NCBI GenBank assembly: GCA_015259105.1
Contig: JABZGZ010000059.1
Coordinates: forward strand, 1-7,590
Reading direction: 5' to 3'
DNA: 7,590 nucleotides
Source: Atopobium sp.
GTDB taxonomy: Bacteria; Actinomycetota; Coriobacteriia; Coriobacteriales; Atopobiaceae
The notes under the pieces are model-generated. The model did not search any database, was not told the DNA's origin, and worked only from the letters and a program-made list of their open reading frames with translations. Position numbers and translations under genes: made by a program. Shown here in pieces: positions 1 to 6,954 of the stretch (position 1 is its first letter; every line of letters begins with the position of its first letter).

Positions 1-3000
1 GCTCGGAACACCTGCTGCGTCAACGTACTGCGTTGCGATCTGGCCGTTAGCCTTCAGCGTTTCAAGAAGCTCGTCGGAAGCAACAAAGCGACCTTCTCCG
101 TGGCTGATTGCGATAGTGTGGATGTCGCCAAGCGCGCACTTGGAAAGCCATGGCGACATCGTGGATGCAACGCTGGTACGAACAAGCTGGCTTTGGTGGC
201 GGCCGATGGTGTTGAACGTCAGTGTTGGGCAGGTGTCGTCCATGGGTCGGATATCGCCGTAAGGAACAAGGCCCAGCTTGATAAGTGCCTGGAAGCCGTT
301 ACAGATGCCCAGCATAAGGCCATCGCGCTGCTGCAGAAGCTCGCGGACAGCCTCGGTAACCTGAGGTGCGCGGAAGAGTGCGCAGATGAACTTAGCAGAT
401 CCGTCTGGCTCGTCTCCGCCGGAGAAACCGCCTGGAATCATGACAATCTGGCTCTTCTTGATGGACTCTGCCAGCGCATTTGCGGACTCAACAATATCCT
501 GAGGAGTCAGGTTGTTGATGACCAGCGTGGTTGGGTCAGCGCCCGCACGCTCAAAGGCACGCGCAACGTCGTACTCACAGTTGTTACCAGGGAATACGGG
601 GATGATGACGCGTGGGCGAGCGGGTGCGATAAGGGCTGGACCAGCATAGGAGTGTCGTGTGGATGTGCCGTCGAAGCTGATTTTCTCCACAGCCTCGTCG
701 GAGCCTCCGCGGTAGGGGAAGACCTCCTCAAGTGGACGCTCCCATGCTTCCTGGAGCTCGGAGAGGTCGATCTTCTCGCCACATGCGCTAAAGACGTACT
801 CGGACGTGGTGACGCCCAGAGGAGCCACGCATACGCCGTCGACGTCGTCAACGGATACGCCGTCTGCCAGCTCAACGATGAAGGCACCGTAAGTTGGCGA
901 GAAGAGCGCGTCGGCAGAAATCTCTGGGACCAGCTCAACGCCCAGCTTGTTGCCCAGGCAACTCTTGAAGAGCGCCTCGGCAACGCCGCCGTAACCTGGT
1001 GTGGTGATGGCAAGCGCGCTCTTGGACTGGACAAGGGTACTGACCAGCTTGTATGCGGTGAGCAGGGAGTCGTTATCGGGGAGAAGGCCGCTCTCGTCGT
1101 AGGATGGAACAATGGAAATAAGCCTGTGACCTGCGCCTTTGAACTCGTTTGAGACAATCTTGTCTACCTTGGTAAGGCCGGTAGCAAACGAAACTAGCGT
1201 TGGCGGAACGTCTAGGTCCTCAAAGGTACCGGACATGGAGTCCTTGCCTCCGACAGCAGCAAGACCAAGGTTGACCTGTGCCATCAGTGCACCAAGAAGG
1301 GCCGCTGCTGGCTTGCCCCAACGGTTTGGATTCTGACCGAGCTTCTCGAAGTACTCCTGGAAGGTGAGGTAGAGGTCCTGGTACTTAAAGCCGGTAGCAA
1401 CCAGCTTGGAAACGGACTCAACAACAGAGAGGTAGGCGCCGCGGAACTGGTCGGCTTCCATGAGGTAGGGGTTAAAGCCCCAGGCCATGCCCGAGACGGT
1501 GTTGGTCTGGCCCATAACAGGAAGCTTAGCCACCATAGAAAGGGCAGGGGTCAGCTGGCGAGCGCCACCGAATGGCATAAGGACGGTACCTGCGCCAATG
1601 GTAGAGTCAAAGCGCTCGGAGAGACCCTTGTTAGATGCAACGTTTAGATCGCGTACCAGCGAGTGGAGTTTCTCGCCAAGAGTTGTGCCTGCCCAGGTGC
1701 GCTGGTAAGCAAGAGGCTTGGCCAGGCGCACGGTGATTGATTTAGGTGCGCCGTTTGAGGCGAGAAATGCACGGCTAATGTTGACAATCTTCTGACCGCG
1801 CCAACGCATGACCAGACGAGGATCCTCGGTGACTGTTGCCACAATGGTTGCCTCGAGGTTTTCTTCGCGGGCGTATGCGCAGAACTGATCGACGTCTTTT
1901 GCCTCAAGCGCAACGGCCATGCGCTCCTGAGACTCGGAGATTGCCAGCTCAGTGCCATCAAGACCGTCATACTTCTTAGGGACAGCGTCCAGGTTGACGT
2001 CAAGGCCGTCGGCAAGCTCGCCGATAGCAACAGAAACGCCGCCTGCACCAAAGTCGTTGCAGCGCTTGATGAGCTTGCAGGCATCTTCACGGCGGAAGAG
2101 GCGCTGAAGCTTGCGCTCAACAGGGGCATTACCCTTCTGGACCTCGGCACCGTCGCGCTCAATGGAGCCAGCGTCGTGAGCCTTGGAAGAACCGGTTGCG
2201 CCGCCAATGCCGTCGCGACCAGTGCGGCCGCCGAGAAGAACGATGATGTCTCCATCTTCTGGGCGCTCACGACGAACGTGGCTTTGAGGAGTTGCGCCTA
2301 CAACGGCACCAATCTCCATGCGTTTTGCCACGTAACCTGGGTGGTAGAGCTCAGAAACCTGTCCTGTAGCAAGACCAATCTGGTTGCCGTAGCTGGAATA
2401 GCCTGCTGCTGCTGTGCGCACAATGGTGCGCTGAGGAAGCTTTCCAGGAAGCGTCTGGGAAACAGGAACGGTTGGGTCTGCAGCGCCCGTGACGCGCATT
2501 GCCTGGTAGACATAGCTGCGGCCAGAAAGAGGGTCGCGGATAGCGCCGCCGATACAGGTAGCTGCGCCACCAAAAGGCTCAATCTCGGTTGGGTGGTTGT
2601 GAGTCTCGTTCTTGAAGAGGAAGAGCCAGTCTTCGTCTTTGCCGTCAACGTCTACCTTGACCTTTACGGTACAGGCGTTGATTTCTTCTGACTCATCAAG
2701 ATTGGTGAGGACGCCCTTCTCGCGAAGGTACTTTGCACCAATAGTTGCCATGTCCCAAAGAGAGACGGCACGATCTTCTCGCCCAAGCTCTTTGCGCATG
2801 GAGAGGTACTTCTCAAACGCGGCTTTTACCAGGTCATCATCAATCTGCACGCCGGTAATTCCGGTGTTAAAGGTGGTGTGGCGACAGTGGTCTGACCAGT
2901 AGGTATCAATGACGCGAATCTCGGTGATGGTTGGATCGCGCTGCTCATCGGTGAAGTACTGCTGGCAGAAGGTGAGGTCAGCCAGGTCCATAGCAAGGCC

Positions 3001-3564
3001 GTGAGAAGCAATAAACTCCTTAAGGCCGTTCTGGTCAAGGGCGTTAAAGCCCTCAAGAACCTCTACGTCAGCAGGCTCTGGAATGGAAATCTTGAGGGTC
3101 TCGGGCAGCTCAAGGGAAGCCTCGCGAGCCTCAACAGGGTTGATTAGGTAATTCTTGATGGCAGCAACGTCAGCCTCAGTGAGGTTTCCGGTCAGCACAT
3201 AAATGCGGGCAGAGCGTACAAGTGGGCGCTCACCCTGGCTGATAAGCTGCACGCATTCAGCTGCGGAGTCTGCGCGCTGGTCAAACTGGCCAGGCAAAAA
3301 CTCAACAGCAAATGTATGAACAGCCGCACCTTCAGAAGAAAATTCTGGCATGGTACGGCTGGCAAGATCGGACTGTGGTTCTGAGAAAACGGTGGGGATA
3401 CAGGACTCAAAGAGTTCCTCTGAAATTCCCTCGACATCGTAACGGTTGAGCAGGTCAATGCGTTGTAACTCGGTAATACCAAGAAGGTCTTTCACTTCTT
3501 TGAGCAGGGCTTTTGCCTCGCCCTCGAAACCAGATTTTCTTTGGACGTAGACGCGCAGGACCAT
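1..3564 (-). CDS. purL: Phosphoribosylformylglycinamidine synthase, single-chain form (FGAM synthetase), 3' end cut off by the window
   Basis: This cytosolic enzyme catalyses the fourth step of de novo purine synthesis: FGAR plus glutamine plus ATP gives FGAM. The frame is open for 1,188 codons from the ATG at 3564 to the left edge. The N-terminus (MVLRVYVQRK, then NRYDVEGI) is a PurS-like region. The synthetase part carries NETHNHPTEIEPFGG around residues 319-333 (His322, His324), a glycine-rich GGRTGRDGIGG at 445-455, GNAPVERKLQRLFR, NDFGAGG at 503-509, and GGKDSMSG at 772-779. A glutamine amidotransferase domain starts near residue 985 (RPRVIIPVFPGNNCEYD). Its triad is visible as Cys1088 (GICNGFQ), His1155 and Glu1157 (SHGEGRF). 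Single-chain PurL of the Clostridia-like clade is roughly 1,240 residues, so about 50 are missing at the C-terminus. The start is supported by AAAGGTGG four bases upstream. It lies 141 bp downstream of ecfT on the same strand and probably has its own promoter. Confidence 0.98.
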   Translation of the reverse strand, partial: MVLRVYVQRKSGFEGEAKALLKEVKDLLGITELQRIDLLNRYDVEGISEELFESCIPTVFSEPQSDLASRTMPEFSSEGAAVHTFAVEFLPGQFDQRADSAAECVQLISQGERPLVRSARIYVLTGNLTEADVAAIKNYLINPVEAREASLELPETLKISIPEPADVEVLEGFNALDQNGLKEFIASHGLAMDLADLTFCQQYFTDEQRDPTITEIRVIDTYWSDHCRHTTFNTGITGVQIDDDLVKAAFEKYLSMRKELGREDRAVSLWDMATIGAKYLREKGVLTNLDESEEINACTVKVKVDVDGKDEDWLFLFKNETHNHPTEIEPFGGAATCIGGAIRDPLSGRSYVYQAMRVTGAADPTVPVSQTLPGKLPQRTIVRTAAAGYSSYGNQIGLATGQVSELYHPGYVAKRMEIGAVVGATPQSHVRRERPEDGDIIVLLGGRTGRDGIGGATGSSKAHDAGSIERDGAEVQKGNAPVERKLQRLFRREDACKLIKRCNDFGAGGVSVAIGELADGLDVNLDAVPKKYDGLDGTELAISESQERMAVALEAKDVDQFCAYAREENLEATIVATVTEDPRLVMRWRGQKIVNISRAFLASNGAPKSITVRLAKPLAYQRTWAGTTLGEKLHSLVRDLNVASNKGLSERFDSTIGAGTVLMPFGGARQLTPALSMVAKLPVMGQTNTVSGMAWGFNPYLMEADQFRGAYLSVVESVSKLVATGFKYQDLYLTFQEYFEKLGQNPNRWGKPAAALLGALMAQVNLGLAAVGGKDSMSGTFEDLDVPPTLVSFATGLTKVDKIVSNEFKGAGHRLISIVPSYDESGLLPDNDSLLTAYKLVSTLVQSKSALAITTPGYGGVAEALFKSCLGNKLGVELVPEISADALFSPTYGAFIVELADGVSVDDVDGVCVAPLGVTTSEYVFSACGEKIDLSELQEAWERPLEEVFPYRGGSDEAVEKISFDGTSTRHSYAGPALIAPARPRVIIPVFPGNNCEYDVARAFERAGADPTTLVINNLTPQDIVESANALAESIKKSQIVMIPGGFSGGDEPDGSAKFICALFRAPQVTEAVRELLQQRDGLMLGICNGFQALIKLGLVPYGDIRPMDDTCPTLTFNTIGRHQSQLVRTSVASTMSPWLSKCALGDIHTIAISHGEGRFVASDELLETLKANGQIATQYVDAAGVPS

Positions 3565-3566
3565 GG

Positions 3567-3630
3567 GGCCACCTTTCAATGCAAGCCTTGAACGCTTTTA
3601 CTGGCTTTATTGTACGTTACTTAGGTGGCC
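3567..3630 (-). repeat. 8-bp inverted repeat bracketing the purL leader and covering its Shine-Dalgarno
   Basis: Perfect complementary arms, GGCCACCT (3567-3574 on plus) and AGGTGGCC (3623-3630 on plus), lie 48 bases apart. The arm nearest the gene is the purL ribosome-binding sequence itself (AGGTGG on minus). In an RNA that reads through from ecfT the two arms could pair and hide this site. In an RNA begun at the local promoter the upstream arm would be absent. The arms are visible; the regulatory role is inference, and chance occurrence is possible. Confidence 0.4.
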
Positions 3631-3637
3631 AAATTGG
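3609..3637 (-). promoter_or_regulatory. Probable purL promoter
   Basis: On the minus strand, TACAAT (3614-3609) matches the -10 consensus at five of six positions and sits about 45 bases before the purL ATG. At 17-base spacing the -35 hexamer would be CCAATT (3637-3632), a poor match, so the promoter is weak or activator-dependent if real. An 11-bp palindrome, GCCAA-T-TTGGC (3628-3638), covers that -35 position. Transcription would begin near 3602, leaving a leader of about 38 nt. No convincing terminator lies between ecfT and purL: there is a T-rich run on the minus strand near 3646-3657 but no strong stem before it, so readthrough from the transporter operon is also possible. Confidence 0.4.
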
Positions 3638-3705
3638 CGGTTGTCGAGAAAAGAAAAACGGGTTGTAACAGAGCGTTAAAAATACAAATTATTTAGTTAA
3701 AAGTT

Positions 3706-4500
3706 TTACGCCAGCACAAAGATAAGCGCGATAAAACAAACGGTTGCGCCCAAGGCAATTGCCTCGCGAGCTCCAAAGGTTGGCTGATGCCAACGAGTGC
3801 GAGAAGCCCCTGCTACATAGTGACGAGCGTCAAGTGCCTTAGAAAGGTTGTTGGCATGCCTGAGCGAGCTGGCCAGAAGCGCTACCACAATGGAGAAGGT
3901 AGCACGGAGTCTTTTGGGCAGCGAACCTGAAGCAACGTCTCCTGCACGAGCAGCTTGAGCCTCGGAAATGGATACGGCGTCGCCCGCAAGTGTTGGAATA
4001 AAGCGCAGCATAAGCGAGAAGATCATGGCAATTTCTTTGCCAGGAAGACCAATCTTAGAAAGTGGCGAGCATGCTGCTTCAAAGGCATTGCCCAGGTCAG
4101 TTTGAGTTGTAGTAAGCAGGAGTAGTGCGCCCATTAAAATTGCAGCTAAAATGCGTACGGGGTAGAGGAAAGCACTCCATGCTCCCACATCGGTGATGGT
4201 AAAGATTGACCAAGATACCAGCACAGTTCCTTCTCGCGTAAGCAACAGATTGAAGAGTGAGAGAAAGATGAGCAGCCAGGCAAGTGGGATGATTGACACA
4301 AGTACCTGTTTGACGGGGATTTTTGCGAGTGCCAGCAGGCAGAGCACGCCTACTACCAGCAGTGTAAGCTGTGATGCGTTGCGGATAAAAAACGTTGTGA
4401 GCATCAAAAGAAGTGCCGCCAGGCACTTAACGTTGGGATTAAGCCTGTGGATGGGCGAATCCCCGCGATAGTACTGGCCGACAGAAATCTTAAGCGCCAT
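3706..4500 (-). CDS. ecfT: Energy-coupling factor transporter transmembrane protein EcfT
   Basis: EcfT is the membrane scaffold of an ECF vitamin importer: it passes ATP-driven motion from the two ATPases to the substrate-binding S component. The 264-residue protein opens with the family's typical segment (GQYYRGDSPIHRLNPNVK, residues 8-25), followed by hydrophobic stretches at about 27-60, 65-87 and 105-132. A cytoplasmic helical region follows with two short Arg motifs, ARA (184-186) and ARH (225-227), which in this family insert into the ATPase grooves. A last membrane segment occupies about 246-264. Length is normal. The ATG at 4500 has a strong GGAGG six bases upstream and overlaps the end of ecfA1A2 by 11 bases (the ATPase stop is at 4492-4490). 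That Shine-Dalgarno lies in a hairpin (4501-4525), suggesting obligatory translational coupling. It is the last gene of the transporter operon. Confidence 0.94.
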   Translation of the reverse strand: MALKISVGQYYRGDSPIHRLNPNVKCLAALLLMLTTFFIRNASQLTLLVVGVLCLLALAKIPVKQVLVSIIPLAWLLIFLSLFNLLLTREGTVLVSWSIFTITDVGAWSAFLYPVRILAAILMGALLLLTTTQTDLGNAFEAACSPLSKIGLPGKEIAMIFSLMLRFIPTLAGDAVSISEAQAARAGDVASGSLPKRLRATFSIVVALLASSLRHANNLSKALDARHYVAGASRTRWHQPTFGAREAIALGATVCFIALIFVLA

Positions 4501-6364
4501 AACGACCTCCTTGTGTGAGGTCGCTGGGCTGTGCGGCGCTGTCCTGTGCGGCGCCGACCAGAGCTTCTACCAGCTCAGATAGGGTTAAAGGTTCTCCCAG
4601 GTTGATTCCCGTGGTGCGAGACAGATGCTGTGCCCATGCAAGTGCATGAGGAATACCCAGTCCAAGCTCCTGGAATTCTGCCTCTGAGAAATGAGTAAAT
4701 GTCTGATAAGGCGTGCCAGAGAATACCAGGTAACCCTCATGGAGCACGACAATCTGGTCAGTTTTTGCCGCATCCTCCATCGAGTGTGTGAGCTCAATGA
4801 CGGTGCAGCCATCCTCAAGAACAGCGTTGATAATTTTTCTGAGCTCAGAGCAATAGTAGGGATCAAGTCCGCTGGTAGGCTCATCAAGTACAAGCACCTT
4901 TGGCTGCATAGCAATAACGCCCGCAAGTGCGCAAAGTCTCTGTTGACCACCAGAAAGCTCAAAAGGGGATGCATCTGCCTTGTGGGAAAGACCGACAAGT
5001 TTCAGAGTGTCATTTACAGCGCTTGTTATATCGCAGGCAGAAAGGCCCAGGTTAGAGGGGCCAAACGCCACGTCTTCGGCAACCGTCTGTGCAAAAAGCT
5101 GGCGCTCTGGTCGCTGCATGACGTAGCCAACAATACCGTGAAGTTTTCTGCGGTTTTGCTTCTGTCGAGTATCCAAACCAGTTACACAGAGGCTTCCGGA
5201 ATCAGGCGTATCAAGTGCGCAAATCAAGCGCGCAAGGGTGGACTTGCCCGAACCGGTGGAGCCAATAACGGCAACATGCGAGCCTTTTTGTACGTCAACC
5301 GAGATGTTTTTGAGCACGGGTTTCTGGTACGAGAACGTCACGTCCCGCACAGAAACCGCTGCTGACTCGAATACGCTGTCGGCTGTCGCCACGAAGCCAC
5401 GACCCGCGACCATCGCGTCGCAGCTCCCAGCCACGCCGCCCTTCTCGCCCTGCGCCGCTGTGGCGAGAAGCCCCGTCAGCTCGCTGAGCACGCGCTCAGC
5501 CGAAGGTGATTTGCACACGACAACTCCGCGGTTGTTGAGCGCGTGCGCAACCTGATAGGCAAACGGCTCCTCAAGATGCAGACATTCAACCAGTTCGTGC
5601 TGCTCAAAGAGCGCTTCAGGCGTTCCTTCAAATGCAACGCGACCGTCGTCCAAGGCAATTACGTGGTCAGCGGAAACCACTTCGTCCATGAAATGCGTTA
5701 CGTGAACAATAGTCTTTCCAGCTGCACGGAGTTTCTCGACAAGGCCCATAACGTTATTTCTATGCACAACGTCAAGAGCTGCGGAAGGTTCGTCAAGAAT
5801 CAGAATCTGCGGCTTCATGACCAGCGCGCCCGAGATGGCCACGCGCTGCTGCTGACCACCCGAAAGCATCTGTGGATTTTCTGACGCAAACTCGGTGAGA
5901 GTGCCAAGTTCAATCTGCTGTTCTACCAGCGGTGTTATCTGATCACTGGGTACCTGAAGGTTCTCCAGACCAAAGGCAATATCGTCTGCGACCACGCTGC
6001 AGATAATCTGATCCTCAGGATTTTGGAAGACCAAACCAAGCTGCGGACGGACAGTCTTGTACGCCTCAAAGTCAACCTGGCCATCGTTGACAACGGTGGT
6101 TCCCAAGAAGGTAACGGTTCCTTCGTCAGGAGCGGTAAGGCCAGAGAGAATCGAGGCCACCGTGGACTTACCCGAACCGTTTGAACCCACAATACAGGTA
6201 CGTTTTCCTGCAGGAATAGAAAACGAGACGTGGTCTAGGGCGACCACGCCTTTTGCGTGCACAAAGGTCACGTCCGAAAGCGTCGCAGCTACAGGCAGGT
6301 CCTGAGCTTGTGCGGTGCTTTCAGACGTGTATAAATCAGGGGAATTGTTGCCCAGATTACTCAC
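4490..6364 (-). CDS. ecfA1A2: Fused energy-coupling factor ATPase with two ABC domains (EcfA1-EcfA2 fusion)
   Basis: This cytoplasmic double ATPase powers the ECF importer; most ECF systems use two separate proteins. Numbering from the GTG at 6364 (624 residues), domain 1 has Walker A GSNGSGKST (60-68), Q-loop FQNPEDQ (113-119), signature LSGGQQQR (167-174), Walker B with Glu192 (LILDEPS) and switch His224. Domain 2 has GSTGSGKST (368-376), MQRPERQ (416-422), LSGGQQR (470-476), Glu495 (VLVLDEPT) and His527. All catalytic elements are intact in both halves, so both sites look active. A low-complexity Ala/Gly-rich linker (about 295-335) joins them, and its DNA looks GC-richer than the flanks. 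The GTG overlaps the ribU stop by 8 bases (GTGAGTAA), which is why I prefer it. An in-frame TTG at 6382 would add six residues (630) but has no clear ribosome-binding sequence; only a GAGAG lies 11 bases before the GTG. The C-terminal tail has an in-frame 15-bp duplication. Confidence 0.95.
   Translation of the reverse strand: MSNLGNNSPDLYTSESTAQAQDLPVAATLSDVTFVHAKGVVALDHVSFSIPAGKRTCIVGSNGSGKSTVASILSGLTAPDEGTVTFLGTTVVNDGQVDFEAYKTVRPQLGLVFQNPEDQIICSVVADDIAFGLENLQVPSDQITPLVEQQIELGTLTEFASENPQMLSGGQQQRVAISGALVMKPQILILDEPSAALDVVHRNNVMGLVEKLRAAGKTIVHVTHFMDEVVSADHVIALDDGRVAFEGTPEALFEQHELVECLHLEEPFAYQVAHALNNRGVVVCKSPSAERVLSELTGLLATAAQGEKGGVAGSCDAMVAGRGFVATADSVFESAAVSVRDVTFSYQKPVLKNISVDVQKGSHVAVIGSTGSGKSTLARLICALDTPDSGSLCVTGLDTRQKQNRRKLHGIVGYVMQRPERQLFAQTVAEDVAFGPSNLGLSACDITSAVNDTLKLVGLSHKADASPFELSGGQQRLCALAGVIAMQPKVLVLDEPTSGLDPYYCSELRKIINAVLEDGCTVIELTHSMEDAAKTDQIVVLHEGYLVFSGTPYQTFTHFSEAEFQELGLGIPHALAWAQHLSRTTGINLGEPLTLSELVEALVGAAQDSAAQPSDLTQGGRYGA
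4501..4525 (-). promoter_or_regulatory. RNA hairpin sequestering the ecfT Shine-Dalgarno
   Basis: In the mRNA, AGCGACCUC (4525-4517) can pair with GAGGUCGUU (4509-4501) around a 7-base loop. This gives nine pairs including one G-U, and the central seven pairs are perfect. The 3' strand holds all but the first G of the ecfT ribosome-binding sequence GGAGG and ends right against the ecfT AUG at 4500. The hairpin lies within the last codons of ecfA1A2, before its stop codon (4492-4490). Ribosomes finishing ecfA1A2 must therefore melt it, a classical arrangement for translational coupling. Pairing is seen directly; function is inferred. Confidence 0.65.
4527..4556 (-). repeat. In-frame 15-bp tandem duplication at the end of ecfA1A2
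   Basis: The segment CTGTGCGGCGC occurs on the plus strand at 4529-4539 and again at 4544-4554, exactly 15 bases (five codons) apart. It encodes AAQDS followed by AAQPS in the C-terminal tail, downstream of the second ABC domain. It looks like replication slippage in a disordered tail, with no expected effect on catalysis. Confidence 0.6.
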
Positions 6365-6944
6365 CGTCTTTGATGCTCTCAAAGAGTGAGGTAGCTGAGC
6401 GCATGATAACTACAAAGATGATGCTGTTAATAGCAACCTTCACCACGTTGAAGGGGAGAAGTGCGGGAACAATTAGTCCGCTTACTGCTTCTACATTCAT
6501 GCCGGTGTAGATTGGGGTAACTACAAGGTTGCCCAGAATGCATGCGACAACGCTGACAACGCTGCCCACAATCAGGGCAAGTACCAGCTGCTTGATCTTC
6601 TCGGAACGGTTGTACACAATCAGCGAGACAGGCAAAACGTAGGTAAGCGTTGCCAGGATTGCCATGATGGTGCCGTAAATTCCAGACTCCGTGGTGAGGT
6701 GCAGAAGGTAGGGAAGCACCGAGACGATCGCGCCTGCAGCAGGGCCAAAAGCTACGCCTGCGAGCAGGGCAAAGACGCCCGATGGATCGTACTTCAAAAA
6801 CGTCACACCTGGAATCAGGGGGAACTGAAGCACCATGGTGCTGATTGCAGCAGCTGCACAAAGCATGGCGAGAATAGCGATTCTCTTGGTAGACCAGCCG
6901 TTAGAAGATGCGGTTGTTGCGTGGGTTGAGTGGGATGAAGCCAT
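6357..6944 (-). CDS. ribU: ECF transporter S component, riboflavin-specific (RibU family)
   Basis: This small membrane protein binds the vitamin and docks on EcfT/EcfA for import. From the ATG at 6944 it has 195 residues, normal for S components, with about six hydrophobic helices. Helix 1 (about 20-42) includes an AxxxA motif (Ala26, Ala30), used by S components to contact EcfT. FPLIPGVTFLKYDPSG (41-56) followed by FGPAAG (66-71) is the RibU-type stretch; usual members read DPSD, so Gly56 is a departure. Asn139 (GNLVVTPIY) and Asn166/Lys169 (PFNVVK) sit where RibU proteins have ligand-contacting Asn and Lys residues. The FMN riboswitch upstream independently supports riboflavin as cargo. I chose 6944 because GGAG lies six bases before it. 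An in-frame ATG at 6965 would give 202 residues but lies inside the conserved aptamer. The stop overlaps the start of ecfA1A2. A different flavin or vitamin specificity cannot be fully excluded. Confidence 0.88.
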   Translation of the reverse strand: MASSHSTHATTASSNGWSTKRIAILAMLCAAAAISTMVLQFPLIPGVTFLKYDPSGVFALLAGVAFGPAAGAIVSVLPYLLHLTTESGIYGTIMAILATLTYVLPVSLIVYNRSEKIKQLVLALIVGSVVSVVACILGNLVVTPIYTGMNVEAVSGLIVPALLPFNVVKVAINSIIFVVIMRSATSLFESIKDGE

Positions 6945-6950
6945 AAAAGT

Positions 6951-6954
6951 CTCC
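6951..6954 (-). promoter_or_regulatory. ribU Shine-Dalgarno, directly abutting the FMN aptamer
   Basis: GGAG on the minus strand begins at the base immediately after the 3' strand of aptamer stem P1 (GAAAC, 6959-6955) and is six bases from the ATG at 6944. It decides the ribU start in favour of 6944 over 6965. Its position means a closed P1 stem, stabilised by FMN, would hinder 30S binding directly. Confidence 0.8.

Noticed and set aside
100..1152. 350-codon open frame on the plus strand opposite purL
   Set aside because: It is antisense to strongly conserved purL amidotransferase coding sequence, has no recognisable domain and no good ribosome-binding sequence. Its openness is explained by the codon usage of purL. 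The same holds for shorter plus-strand frames across 1139-2902.
3640..3705. Rho-independent terminator after ecfT
   Set aside because: There is a T-rich run on the minus strand, but the only stem before it is a 4-bp AACG/CGTT with a long loop, too weak to call.
4691..5365. 224-codon plus-strand open frame opposite ecfA1A2
   Set aside because: It is a shadow of the second ABC domain, whose Walker A, signature and Walker B motifs are intact on the minus strand. The plus-strand product resembles nothing.
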